Made by a program: the position numbers and the translations under genes. A DNA stretch of 64,000 bases, from contig NZ_PHUE01000001.1 of the NCBI RefSeq assembly GCF_002813295.1, forward strand, positions 2,294,001-2,358,000. The letters run 5' to 3'. Shown one piece after another: positions 46,658 to 55,788 of the stretch; within the stretch, counting starts at the first letter, position 1; each line of letters starts with the position of its first letter. Origin of the DNA: Flavobacterium sp. 5. GTDB lineage: Bacteria > Bacteroidota > Bacteroidia > Flavobacteriales > Flavobacteriaceae. The notes beneath the pieces were generated by a model. The model had not been told where the DNA came from. It was given only the letters and a program-made list of their open reading frames with translations, and did not search any database.

Positions 46658-47389
46658 TTAGATTTTATTTCGCCCTTTTTCAGTAGGATATAAACTAGGT
46701 AAAGGTTCGCTTTGCCAAAACTGTTTTGTATCCACATCCAGTATTGTTAGAGGTCCTTTAAAAGCTGCACTAGTATCGATATTCCAGATATTGGCTTTTT
46801 GCACTGGCGTGGTTTTTCCAATACGAGAAACTGGAGTGTGACCAATGTAGATTTCATTATATAATGTAAATCGTTTAGGATAGAGTAAGTGATCTGGTTT
46901 TAATTTTGTGTCTAGTGCTAATGCAGTTTCCCAAAGCGTTCTGTCCCAATAAAACAACTTAGGAAAATATTCATAATTTACTCCATTCATGTTGGTAAAG
47001 CCAGCGTGTATGAACATTCTATTTTGTTCATCTAAGTGATAATCTTTTAACGATTCTAAGAATTTCACATGCTTTTTTTTGGTTTCACTATTTACACTTT
47101 CATAGGCCAAAACGGTAGCTTCTCCACCATGCTGATACCATTGTTCATTATCCTTATTATCCTCTAGCCATTCTCTTAGTAACTCATCATGATTACCTCT
47201 GATACAAACAACATCATGAGTTTTTTGTAATGCAATCAAAAAATCAATTACTTGTGGGGACTGACTCCAGCCATCTACATAATCGCCCAAAAAAATGAGT
47301 TTGTCATTTGTGGTTACGCTTGCTCTTTCTAGAATTTGATGTAAGGCCCTCAAACCGCCATGTATGTCTCCTATTACTAATGTTCTCAT
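46658..47389 (-). CDS. Metallophosphoesterase (serine/threonine phosphatase-like)
   Basis: A 243-residue cytoplasmic protein with calcineurin-like phosphoesterase motifs: GDIHGG (D8, H10), GDYVDGW and RGNHDELL, then later HAG and GHTPV histidines. The layout resembles bacterial PP1-like phosphatases and ApaH-type hydrolases. The substrate could be phosphoprotein or dinucleoside polyphosphate. It is the gene upstream of the small beta-barrel protein on the same strand. Confidence 0.88.
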   Translation of the reverse strand: MRTLVIGDIHGGLRALHQILERASVTTNDKLIFLGDYVDGWSQSPQVIDFLIALQKTHDVVCIRGNHDELLREWLEDNKDNEQWYQHGGEATVLAYESVNSETKKKHVKFLESLKDYHLDEQNRMFIHAGFTNMNGVNYEYFPKLFYWDRTLWETALALDTKLKPDHLLYPKRFTLYNEIYIGHTPVSRIGKTTPVQKANIWNIDTSAAFKGPLTILDVDTKQFWQSEPLPSLYPTEKGRNKI

Positions 47390-47733
47390 ATTCTCAATTT
47401 GTTCTTTTACAAAAATAGCAGAAAAGTAGTGTCGATTGATTTTTTTTTTAAAGAGATGAAGAAGCTTATTAAGGAAAAAGAAAATAGAAGGTAAAAAGTC
47501 TGGATTTCAGCTTTAAAGGTTTTAAAAAAACAATATAAGAATTAAACCTAAAGTAAAATTTATGTTTTTATTAAGAGTAAATCGGTTGAAATGCTATTTT
47601 TAGTCGTTGAATTTCAGATAGATATTGAGTTTAGTATAGTAATTTTTAGTACTTTTGAGATTCAAAAAATTATTGTTTTTTAGAAATTGTTTTGTATAAA
47701 AAATCATTATAATTTTACTTAAATTTTTTTAAA
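47390..47733. other. 344-bp AT-rich intergenic region
   Basis: No gene of normal size. It separates the divergently read metallophosphatase and the possible short reading frame at 47734. A promoter-like pair is present near its right end (described separately). The rest shows no repeat or hairpin that I can support. Confidence 0.5.
47625..47657 (+). promoter_or_regulatory. Candidate Bacteroidota promoter before a 31-codon frame
   Basis: TTG at 47625-47627 and TACTTTTG at 47650-47657 are 22 nt apart, near the upper limit of the Flavobacterium -33/-7 spacing. They point to the short reading frame at 47734. Confidence 0.4.
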
Positions 47734-47829
47734 ATGAATGCACTTCTTACTTTATTGCTTTTAATGACTAATTTTGTTTGTCAAGTTATTGTTGATTTGG
47801 TTACTTGGGTAACAGGATTGTTGAGTTAA
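47734..47829 (+). CDS. Possible 31-residue membrane peptide
   Basis: A short frame beginning ATG AAT GCA and ending TAA. It encodes a strongly hydrophobic peptide with leucine-rich start (LLTLLLL), an NFVCQ centre and a VIVDLVTWVTGLL end, enough for one membrane helix. It sits alone in a 470-bp gap between two minus-strand genes and has a promoter-like pair about 77 nt upstream. Hydrophobic peptides of this size include small regulatory membrane proteins and type I toxins; nothing here decides between these, and chance is possible in AT-rich DNA. Confidence 0.3.
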   Translation: MNALLTLLLLMTNFVCQVIVDLVTWVTGLLS

Positions 47830-47859
47830 TTAAAAAAATATTATGATTCGATAATACTC

Positions 47860-48999
47860 TTATTGAACATCATATTTCATTTTTCTTAAAATGCGTAAAG
47901 CTTCTTTAAACGAAAGATACACTTGTGTGTAAGGTTTTAATAACTCTTTCGCATCTATCAGCTTTTGTTTCGCATCTTCAAAACCGTTGAGGTAACAAAT
48001 CATAAAAGTAGAAGGTAAATGATTTAAATCCTTTTTTTCGCGTTCCGTTAGTCTACTGTTTTTTTGCAGTTTATATAATAAGGCAATGTTTGAGTTGTAA
48101 ATATGGAATAGCATTTTCTTATTGTATTCCGGAGGCTCAAAAAGTATTTTTCGATCAATTTTATAATATCCATTATCCTGAAAATGGATTGTTTGCTGTT
48201 CAAGAGGGTAATAACTGGTTTTATCATTTAAACCTAAAGGTAAATATTCAATAATCGTAAAACTATCCTCATCATAAGTAATTTCAACTACATCTTGAGC
48301 TGAATAGAATAATTTAATCTGTTCGTTAATTAATTCTATATCGACTCGAGATAAATAAATTTTGTTTTTAGATTTCTTGACAATTCCTGCCCAACAAATG
48401 ACAAACAACTCCTTGAAAACTTTGTATTTTGGTCCCATATCTTTATGACGGTTATTCATAAAATCTATCACACCATCAAGAGTATATTCGATACTGTTTC
48501 TCGAAACATTCTCGATGCCAATAACGGTTTCAGTATTTTGAAAATTTTTTTCAATTTCTCCCTCAATTGGCATTGTGTTACTTCCCCTTCGAACAAAAAT
48601 GCTATTGGCAGTAATTGTATGTATTCCTTTTTTAAAGAAAGAAGTTTTACTATTGGGCTTTATAGTAACCAAACCAATGACTTTATCCTTTGGTAAATTT
48701 GGAAAAGGAACATTTTCATATTGAATTCTTGGAGGATTCTCAAGAAAGGCATTCACTAAATTTTGAATTCGACTATCATCAAAAAAATCGTCACCAACAA
48801 TTTCATTGTTTTCATCTTCAACACCTACCACGATATAAGAGTTGTTAGTAGGATTAGAATTGGATAAAGCGCAAATATGTTTTAAAAATTTTGCTTTGCC
48901 TTCTCTGGTATGCAAATTTAGTTGTCTTTTTTTATCATAAAAGCTACTCTCATCATTGTGAGCAAGTAGATTTTTGATAAGAAGTCGTTTGTTAATCAT
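47860..48999 (-). CDS. AlbA_2 (Schlafen-like) domain protein
   Basis: A 379-residue cytoplasmic protein. The N-terminal domain (about 10-140) has the AlbA_2 pattern: ESSFYDKKRQLNL, KAKFLKHICALSNSNP, YIVVGVEDENNEIVGDDFFDD, GLVTIKP and VRRGSNTMP. This domain binds nucleic acid or nucleotide in Schlafen-related and putative transcriptional regulators. The remaining 240 residues have no motif that I recognise. It is a single gene, close to a set of Flavobacteriia proteins with the same N-terminal wording, so probably an established lineage gene and not a recent import. Role unknown. Confidence 0.75.
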   Translation of the reverse strand: MINKRLLIKNLLAHNDESSFYDKKRQLNLHTREGKAKFLKHICALSNSNPTNNSYIVVGVEDENNEIVGDDFFDDSRIQNLVNAFLENPPRIQYENVPFPNLPKDKVIGLVTIKPNSKTSFFKKGIHTITANSIFVRRGSNTMPIEGEIEKNFQNTETVIGIENVSRNSIEYTLDGVIDFMNNRHKDMGPKYKVFKELFVICWAGIVKKSKNKIYLSRVDIELINEQIKLFYSAQDVVEITYDEDSFTIIEYLPLGLNDKTSYYPLEQQTIHFQDNGYYKIDRKILFEPPEYNKKMLFHIYNSNIALLYKLQKNSRLTEREKKDLNHLPSTFMICYLNGFEDAKQKLIDAKELLKPYTQVYLSFKEALRILRKMKYDVQ

Positions 49000-49112
49000 T
49001 GTTAATCCTGAATAGTTTGAATAAAAAACACACTAAAGCAACAATTTTGTACGTTTTAAATTTAATGATTTTATATGAACTAATTTTATTAAAAATGTAA
49101 TTATCAAAAATT

Positions 49113-49934
49113 ATGAAGAAGATTAAAACAAGTAGATTAGTTATTTTTACAATGACAATGTTGAGTATCATTTTTATTGGGTGTAATGACAATAATGATT
49201 CTTCTAGTATGGATGGCACGTCAAAAGTCATGGTAAGATTGTCCGATGCTCCAGGTGATTATAAGGAAGTAAATCTTGAGGTTAAAGATGTTTTGATAAA
49301 AAGCAGCTCAAGTACTGATGATCAAGGCTGGGTAAGTATTGGGAAAAATCCAGGAGTATATAATTTATTGGATTTAACAGGAGGGGTTACTGTTTTAATA
49401 GCAGATGATATGGTTGCTTCAGGATATTTGGGGCAAATTAGATTATTGCTTGGTGAGAATAATACCGTGGTGCTTAATGATGGTACTACACATACTTTGA
49501 AAACGCCAAGTGCACAGCCAGAGCAATCTGGATTAAAATTACAAGTTAACCAGACGTTACTAGCTGATAAAACATATGAATTTTTATTAGATTTTGATGT
49601 AGAACATTCAATTGTTGTTCAGGCAGGAGCTTCTGGTATTTATAATTTACATCCAGTTATCCGAGTTTCAACCAACGAAACTTCGGGAAGTATAAAAGGA
49701 ACGATCAGTCCGGTATTGGTTGGTTATCAGATTGTCGCGTCTGTTGAAGTTGGAACAACAACAGTATCTGCTTATGCAAATGAGGAAGGAGTATTTCAAC
49801 TAGACGGATTGCCTGTTGGAATCTATATGGTTACACTGACTCCAGATATCGCTTCAGGTGTTGCGGTAAAAACTATTCCGGGAGTAGTTGTTGTTAATGG
49901 AACAGTAACAGATATAGGGAATATAGCATTATAA
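49113..49934 (+). CDS. DUF4382 lipoprotein with C-terminal carboxypeptidase-regulatory-like domain
   Basis: A 273-residue lipoprotein (lipobox IFIGC, C24, followed by a DNNDSSS spacer). Residues about 33-185 match the DUF4382 pattern (KVMVRLSDAPGDYKEVNLEVKDVLIK, NLLDLTGGV, YLGQIRLLLGENN, then DFDVEHSIV and YNLHPVIRV). About 190-273 form a beta-sandwich like the regulatory-like/CnaB-type domains (VSAYANEEGVFQLDGLPVGIYMVTLTP). It probably sits on the outer membrane. No enzymatic motif is seen. Confidence 0.85.
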   Translation: MKKIKTSRLVIFTMTMLSIIFIGCNDNNDSSSMDGTSKVMVRLSDAPGDYKEVNLEVKDVLIKSSSSTDDQGWVSIGKNPGVYNLLDLTGGVTVLIADDMVASGYLGQIRLLLGENNTVVLNDGTTHTLKTPSAQPEQSGLKLQVNQTLLADKTYEFLLDFDVEHSIVVQAGASGIYNLHPVIRVSTNETSGSIKGTISPVLVGYQIVASVEVGTTTVSAYANEEGVFQLDGLPVGIYMVTLTPDIASGVAVKTIPGVVVVNGTVTDIGNIAL

Positions 49935-49953
49935 AATAAGTTTGCATTATTTT

Positions 49954-49998
49954 AGAAACCCAAAAAACAGTTGAATTTTAGCTGTTTTTTGGGTTTCT
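49954..49998. terminator. Bidirectional hairpin terminator
   Basis: A 17-bp perfect inverted repeat (49954-49970 with 49982-49998, loop 11 nt) separates the convergent DUF4382 and aldo/keto reductase genes. The T content lies within the stem. Confidence 0.75.
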
Positions 49999-50000
49999 AA

Positions 50001-50873
50001 TTAAGGCACATCATTTCCAGTACTTGCTGTCCAAAGAGAAAACCAATCTTCCAATTCAATTTCAATAGTAGTTGCTTGCATTAAATGAGCGAGTCGTTTT
50101 TGGTCAGAGGTTCCACAAACGGGTAAAATTCCACTAGGATGTTTCAATATCCAGGCCAATAAAATAATATCATTGGAGACTTCATATTTGGAAGCTAATT
50201 CATTTGCAACTTTTTGAATGCGTTGTGATTGCTCGTTGTCTTTTCTAAAAACGGTTCCCAAAGGAGACCAGCACATAGGAGTGATTCTGTTAGTTTGCAT
50301 GTGATCCAAACTTCCGTCAAGCATTGATTCTAAATGAGTAATCGAAAATTCAATTTGATTATAGTTTATTTTTGTTTTGGTTTCGACCAAATTGCATTGA
50401 CTAGGCGTAAAATTTGAAACTCCAAAATCCAAAATTTTGCCTGTTGTTGTTAATTTTTCAATAGCTTCGGCAATTTCATCTGCTTGCATTAATGGACTTG
50501 GACGATGTAATAATAAGAGATCTAAATAATCTGTTTGCAAATGTTTCAAAGATTGCTCTGCCGAGGCTATAATGTAATCTTTAGAATACTCATAATGCTT
50601 GATTGTATTGGTCCTGTTTTCAGACACCATTTGGATGCCACATTTTGAAATTAATTGAATAGCATTGCGATCTATTTTGCTTTCTCCAAAAGCTTTTCCA
50701 AAATCCTTTTCTGTTGTATATCCCCCATAAATATCAGCATGATCGAAGCTCGAAATGCCATTTTCAAGACATGAATTCATAAGCTTTATCATTTGTTCGG
50801 TGGAGCAGTTTTTGCCCCAGATTCCCCAAGTCATGGTGCCGGCAATAATTTTTGAAAATGGAATTTTACTCAT
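50001..50873 (-). CDS. Aldo/keto reductase (YdhF-like)
   Basis: A 290-residue NADPH-dependent oxidoreductase. The active site tetrad fits D45 and Y49 in FDHADIYGGY, K77 in ISKCGI and the histidine in LLLLHRPSPL (about 121). GVSNFTPSQ and the C-terminal cofactor segment WILKHPSGILPVCGTSDQKRL agree with the YdhF branch. The physiological substrate is unknown. It is monocistronic. Confidence 0.9.
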   Translation of the reverse strand: MSKIPFSKIIAGTMTWGIWGKNCSTEQMIKLMNSCLENGISSFDHADIYGGYTTEKDFGKAFGESKIDRNAIQLISKCGIQMVSENRTNTIKHYEYSKDYIIASAEQSLKHLQTDYLDLLLLHRPSPLMQADEIAEAIEKLTTTGKILDFGVSNFTPSQCNLVETKTKINYNQIEFSITHLESMLDGSLDHMQTNRITPMCWSPLGTVFRKDNEQSQRIQKVANELASKYEVSNDIILLAWILKHPSGILPVCGTSDQKRLAHLMQATTIEIELEDWFSLWTASTGNDVP

Positions 50874-51097
50874 GATTTATTTTTTAGTAACCCCTCATGG
50901 TTAAGGGGTTAATTCTATGAATTTGCTGTTTATTTTTTTTAGTTCTTAAAAATAGGTAAATGCAATCATAATTCGTCCTTAAAATTAGGGGTTTCGCAGA
51001 AGTTTTAACCATTTTTTAACATCTTACTTCTAAAAAAAAATTCAATTTGCACCATCAAATAAAGGATAGCAAAAACAAGAGGTTTAAATATAACAAT

Positions 51098-52102
51098 ATG
51101 GAACAAAATACAGCGACTTTAGACATTAGAGCAATCAATGAAAAAATCGAAAGAGAAAGTGCTTTTATAGACCTTCTCACAATGGAAATGAACAAAGTTA
51201 TTGTGGGGCAAAAACACATGGTAGAGAGATTGTTAATTGGACTTTTAGGACAAGGACACATTCTTTTAGAAGGAGTTCCAGGATTGGCTAAAACATTAGC
51301 AATAAATACACTTTCACAAGCTATTCAAGGTTCTTTTAGTAGAATCCAGTTTACGCCAGATTTATTGCCTGCCGATGTTATTGGAACCATGATTTACAAT
51401 ATTAAAGCCAACGAATTCTCTATAAAAAAAGGACCAATTTTTGCTAATTTCGTTCTTGCGGATGAGATTAACCGTGCTCCTGCCAAAGTACAATCGGCTT
51501 TGCTAGAGGCGATGCAGGAAAAACAAGTTACTATTGGTGATACTACTTTCAAATTAGACAAGCCATTTTTAGTTTTAGCAACTCAAAACCCTATTGAGCA
51601 AGAAGGAACATACCAATTACCTGAAGCTCAGGTTGACCGTTTTATGCTAAAAACAGTTATCGATTATCCAAAGATGGAAGACGAGCGTTTAGTAATTCGT
51701 CAAAACCTTAAGGGAAGCTATGAAAAAGTAAATCCTGTAGTTTCGGTTGAACAAATTTTAAGAGCTCAAGAGGCGGTTCGCGAAGTCTATATGGACGAAA
51801 AAATTGAAAAATACATTCTGGATATTATTTTTGCTACTCGTTATCCAGAGAAATATAAATTAGCTGATTTGAAACCTTTAATCAGTTTTGGAGCTTCGCC
51901 TCGTGGAAGTATCAACCTTGCTACGGCTGCCAAATGTTATGCTTTTATCAAACGTCGTGGGTATGTAATTCCTGAAGATGTCCGCGCAGTAGTACACGAT
52001 ATTTTACGCCATAGAATTGGAGTTACTTATGAAGCCGAAGCTGAAAACGTTACGTCGGTGGATATCATCAATAAAATCATTAACGAAATTGAAGTACCTT
52101 AA
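51098..52102 (+). CDS. MoxR-family AAA ATPase of the Bat operon
   Basis: Start chosen at the ATG at 51098 (MEQNTATLD), 334 residues; an upstream TTG is unlikely. Walker A is in LLEGVPGLAKT, Walker B in LADEINRAPAKVQSALLEAMQE, with sensor 1 in ATQNPIEQEGTYQLPEAQVDRF. MoxR ATPases are thought to remodel or mature partner proteins carrying von Willebrand factor A domains. It is the first gene of an eight-gene unit running to 60236. Confidence 0.93.
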   Translation: MEQNTATLDIRAINEKIERESAFIDLLTMEMNKVIVGQKHMVERLLIGLLGQGHILLEGVPGLAKTLAINTLSQAIQGSFSRIQFTPDLLPADVIGTMIYNIKANEFSIKKGPIFANFVLADEINRAPAKVQSALLEAMQEKQVTIGDTTFKLDKPFLVLATQNPIEQEGTYQLPEAQVDRFMLKTVIDYPKMEDERLVIRQNLKGSYEKVNPVVSVEQILRAQEAVREVYMDEKIEKYILDIIFATRYPEKYKLADLKPLISFGASPRGSINLATAAKCYAFIKRRGYVIPEDVRAVVHDILRHRIGVTYEAEAENVTSVDIINKIINEIEVP

Positions 52103-52180
52103 AAGTTGATAGTTGATAGTTTTTTGTTGATGGTAAATGTGCCAGCAACTAACAACCAACAACTGTAAACCAAACTAAAA

Positions 52181-53044
52181 ATGGATACAAAAGAGCTTTT
52201 AAAAAAAGTACGTAAAATAGAAATCAAAACCCGAAGATTGAGTGATCACATCTTTTCGGGCGAATACCATACATCGTTCAAAGGCCGGGGGATGACTTTT
52301 AGTGAAGTCCGTCAGTATCAATTTGGGGATGATATTCGTGCCATCGATTGGAATGTAACGGCTCGATACAACGAAGCTCACGTAAAAGTTTTTGAAGAAG
52401 AAAGAGAATTGACCATGATGTTAATGGTTGATATTTCGGGTTCAGAAAGTTTTGGTTCTAAAAATCAATTTAAAAAAGAAATTGTTACCGAAATCGCTGC
52501 AACAATGGCATTTTCGGCTACTCAAAACAATGATAAAATTGGATTGATTTTGTTTTCTGATCAAATCGAATTGTATATTCCGCCCAAAAAAGGGAGATCT
52601 CACGTGTTACGAATCATTCGTGAGTTGATAGAATTTGAACCTAAAAGCTATAAAACGGATATTGCACAAGCCTTGAAATTTTTATCAGGTACTCAAAAAA
52701 AGAAAGCCATCGTATTTGTTATTTCTGATTTTATGTCGGCAGAATATGAACATACATTGAAGATTGCTTCCAAGAAACACGATATTACGGGGATTCGAGT
52801 GTATGATATTCGTGAAGAGAAAATGCCAAATTTAGGTATGGTTTCTATGATTGATGCTGAGACTGGTGAAACCAGATTGATCAATACAGGATCAAAATCA
52901 GTGCGAATGAATTATGAAAAACACTATTACGATAATGTCAATTATTTTAAGGAAACTTTCAGTAAATCGGGTTCAGGAGTTGTAAACACGAGAGTGGACG
53001 AAAGTTATGTTACTAAATTATTAGGCTATTTTAAATCACGATAA
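52181..53044 (+). CDS. DUF58 domain protein (Bat operon)
   Basis: A 287-residue protein. The DUF58 signature RGMTFSEVRQYQFGDDIRAIDWNVTAR lies near 40-65, followed by a VWA-like fold with a MIDAS-type DISGS near 88-92. DUF58 proteins are encoded beside moxR and are probably its substrates or adaptors. It is encoded 78 bp after moxR. Confidence 0.92.
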   Translation: MDTKELLKKVRKIEIKTRRLSDHIFSGEYHTSFKGRGMTFSEVRQYQFGDDIRAIDWNVTARYNEAHVKVFEEERELTMMLMVDISGSESFGSKNQFKKEIVTEIAATMAFSATQNNDKIGLILFSDQIELYIPPKKGRSHVLRIIRELIEFEPKSYKTDIAQALKFLSGTQKKKAIVFVISDFMSAEYEHTLKIASKKHDITGIRVYDIREEKMPNLGMVSMIDAETGETRLINTGSKSVRMNYEKHYYDNVNYFKETFSKSGSGVVNTRVDESYVTKLLGYFKSR

Positions 53045-53076
53045 GACAAACCTGTTAGGTTTAAATTAAGAACTAA

Positions 53077-54705
53077 ATGAAAATTAAACTTTATCTACTA
53101 TTTATACTAATAACGACTTCTATTTTTGCTCAACAAAAAAAGGTTGAAACCAGTATCGATACCACAAAAATTAAAATTGGAGCAGAGTTTAAATTGACTT
53201 TAAAAACATCTGTAGATACATTGTCTAAGGTTGTTTTTCCAAAATTAAAAAACATTGGAGCTCTTGAAGTAATTCAATCCTATCCAATTGACACCGTAAA
53301 AAAAGACGACCGTTATGAATTAATTAAAAAGTACGGTTTAACTCAATTTGATTCGGGTAAGTATACAATTCCTAGTATAAAAATTCTCATTAACAATAAA
53401 GAATTCTTGACAGACTCAATAAAAGTTGAGGTTGCCAATGTACAAGTTGATACATTAAGACAAAAAATGTATGACATTAAGGAGATTGTAAAAACAGAAG
53501 AATCAAGTGACTGGTGGAAATATCTTTTGGGCATTTTATTGCTTTTAGGAATTGGTGCTTTTATTTATTGGTATCTCAAAATTCGTCAAAAGAAAAAAAT
53601 TGAAGAAGAAGTTTATAAAACGCCAATAGAAAAAGCAACAAGTTTACTAAATACCTTAGAAAAGAAAGAGCTTTGGCAACATGGTGAAGTTAAAGCGTAT
53701 TATAGCGAATTGACAGACATTACTAGAAATTATATAGAAGAAGCTATAGAGATTCCAGCAATGGAAAGCACCACTTCTGAATTAATTGAAGGCTTAAAAG
53801 CTGCTTCTTTAAAAAAGAAAATGAAGCTTTCACAGGAAACAATTGAGAATTTATTTGCTGTTTTGAAACAAGCCGATTTAGTAAAGTTTGCAAAATCGAC
53901 ACCATTAGAATTTGAAATCACTGATGATAGAAATAAAATTCAAAAAGCGATTTTAACACTTGATGAGGCAATTCCAGTTGAAGTTCCAATTGAGGAAGAC
54001 ACAATTTTGAATGAAGCTCAAAAACAAAAGCAAATCCAAATTTTACTTAGAAAAAAGAGAAACCAACGTATTGCTATTTCTATAGGTTCTGTTCTATTTT
54101 TACTTTTTGCTACAACTACTTATTTTATAGTAACCAAAGGTTTTGATTATGTAAAAGATAATATTTTGGGACATCCAACCAAAGAATTGCTTGAAGGTGA
54201 ATGGATTAAAAGTGAATACGGAAATCCTGGAGTGATAGTGGAAACACCGAAAGTTTTGAAACGAATAGATTTGACAAAGTCATTGCCCAAAGAAGGAATG
54301 GCACTCATCAAAGAGATGCAGTCTTTTGGATATGGAAGTTTGTTAGACAATTTTTATATAATGGTTTCTACTATAAAATATAAACAACAAGGAACGATAG
54401 ATTTATCTAAAGGTATCGAAGGATCTTTAAAAGTTTTGGAAACTCAAGGAGCACAAAATATGATTGTTAAAGAAGAAGATTTTCAAACCAATAAAGGTAT
54501 AACAGGAAAAAAAGGATACGGAACATTTTCTAGAATCGATAGTAATACTCAAACGAGTTCAAAAATATATTATGAAATATTACTTTTCGGACAAGAAGGA
54601 GGATTACAGCAAATACTGATTCTTCACGAAGAAGGAGATAAATATGCTACAGAATTATCAGATCGTATTTTGAATTCGGTAGAACTTAAATCAGCAAGTA
54701 ACTAA
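53077..54705 (+). CDS. Membrane protein between DUF58 and batA, BatD-like
   Basis: A 542-residue protein with a signal peptide (to about 19, IFAQ), a periplasmic beta-rich domain (20-140; VETSIDTTKIKIGAEFKLTL is a BatD-type opening), a membrane helix at about 147-168, a cytoplasmic helical stretch and a second membrane helix at about 331-352. It ends with a further soluble domain (360-542). The first half resembles a short BatD/oxygen-tolerance domain. The stop overlaps the batA start by one base (TAATG). It is often present in Flavobacteriia Bat operons without a name. The function is probably in assembly of the VWA complex, but this is inference. Confidence 0.8.
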   Translation: MKIKLYLLFILITTSIFAQQKKVETSIDTTKIKIGAEFKLTLKTSVDTLSKVVFPKLKNIGALEVIQSYPIDTVKKDDRYELIKKYGLTQFDSGKYTIPSIKILINNKEFLTDSIKVEVANVQVDTLRQKMYDIKEIVKTEESSDWWKYLLGILLLLGIGAFIYWYLKIRQKKKIEEEVYKTPIEKATSLLNTLEKKELWQHGEVKAYYSELTDITRNYIEEAIEIPAMESTTSELIEGLKAASLKKKMKLSQETIENLFAVLKQADLVKFAKSTPLEFEITDDRNKIQKAILTLDEAIPVEVPIEEDTILNEAQKQKQIQILLRKKRNQRIAISIGSVLFLLFATTTYFIVTKGFDYVKDNILGHPTKELLEGEWIKSEYGNPGVIVETPKVLKRIDLTKSLPKEGMALIKEMQSFGYGSLLDNFYIMVSTIKYKQQGTIDLSKGIEGSLKVLETQGAQNMIVKEEDFQTNKGITGKKGYGTFSRIDSNTQTSSKIYYEILLFGQEGGLQQILILHEEGDKYATELSDRILNSVELKSASN

Positions 54706-55706
54706 TGGAAAAAATAACCTTTTTAAATCCAGAATTTTTTTGGTTGTTTCTTCTAATGCCTGTTGCAATTGCTTGCCTATTTTGGAAAAGAAACCAACAA
54801 ACGGCTACCCTAAAAATGAGTTCACTTCAGGGATTCAAAGGGACAGATTCAACGTTGGCAAAATTTAAACCCGCTTTGGATGTTTTACGTATATTGGCAT
54901 TATCATTATTAATAATTGCATTGGCAAGACCTAGAACCGTAGATATAAGCAATAAAACTAAAACGACAAAAGGTATTGATATTGTGGTAGCTATCGACGT
55001 ATCAGGAAGTATGTTGGCTAAGGATTTTAAACCCAACAGAATGGAAGCTATAAAAAGAGTAGCGTCTGAATTTGTAAATGAAAGACCAAATGATAGAATT
55101 GGATTGGTAGTGTATGCCTCTGAAGCCTATACCAAATCACCAGTTACAAGTGATAAAGCGGTTATCCTAGATGCTATTAATAGTATAAAATATGATAATG
55201 TTTTGCAAGATGGTACTGGAATTGGAATGGGATTGGCAACAGCTGTAAACAGACTTAAAGATAGTAAGGCCAAAAGTAAAGTGGTTATTTTGTTGACAGA
55301 TGGAGTTAATAATGCGGGTTTTATCGAGCCAGAAACAGCATCGGATATTGCGCAGCAATACGGTATAAAAGTATATACTATTGGTATCGGTACCAATGGA
55401 ATGGCCGAGTCTCCTTATGCAATTGGTCCAAATGGGCAATTACTTTTTCAAATGATGAAAGTAGAAATTGATGAGCAATTGATGAAGAATATTGCTAAGA
55501 AAACGGGTGGTAAATATTTTAGAGCAACCAGCAATGACAAATTAGTAGAAATCTATAACGAAATTAATAAGCTCGAAACTACCGAAATCGAAGAATTAAA
55601 ATTCTATGATTATGATGAAAAATTCAGAGGTTTTGCTTTACTGGCGGGGCTTTTATTATTGATTGAAATAGGTTTACGAAATACAGTTTATAAAAGTTTT
55701 ATATAA
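54705..55706 (+). CDS. batA: BatA, von Willebrand factor A membrane protein
   Basis: A 333-residue protein: an N-terminal membrane helix pair (about 10-27 and 58-75), a VWA domain with the MIDAS motif DVSGS (near 95) and TDG near 183, and a C-terminal membrane helix. The arrangement is that of BatA in the Bacteroides aerotolerance operon. It is translationally coupled to the preceding gene. Confidence 0.93.
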   Translation: MEKITFLNPEFFWLFLLMPVAIACLFWKRNQQTATLKMSSLQGFKGTDSTLAKFKPALDVLRILALSLLIIALARPRTVDISNKTKTTKGIDIVVAIDVSGSMLAKDFKPNRMEAIKRVASEFVNERPNDRIGLVVYASEAYTKSPVTSDKAVILDAINSIKYDNVLQDGTGIGMGLATAVNRLKDSKAKSKVVILLTDGVNNAGFIEPETASDIAQQYGIKVYTIGIGTNGMAESPYAIGPNGQLLFQMMKVEIDEQLMKNIAKKTGGKYFRATSNDKLVEIYNEINKLETTEIEELKFYDYDEKFRGFALLAGLLLLIEIGLRNTVYKSFI

Positions 55707-55788
55707 TAATGCGATTTTGTCGCAATCACAGTTTATAATCAGATATAAAATACTGAAAACGTCAAACTGAAAACGGAATGTTAAAAAA

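Noticed and set aside
46612..46737. N-terminal extension of the beta-barrel gene
   Set aside because: It would overlap the metallophosphatase gene by 80 bp, and the ATG at 46611 starts a clear signal peptide.
47860..48999. Assigning the AlbA_2 gene as a defence system
   Set aside because: There is no partner gene, no island context and no nuclease motif to support it.
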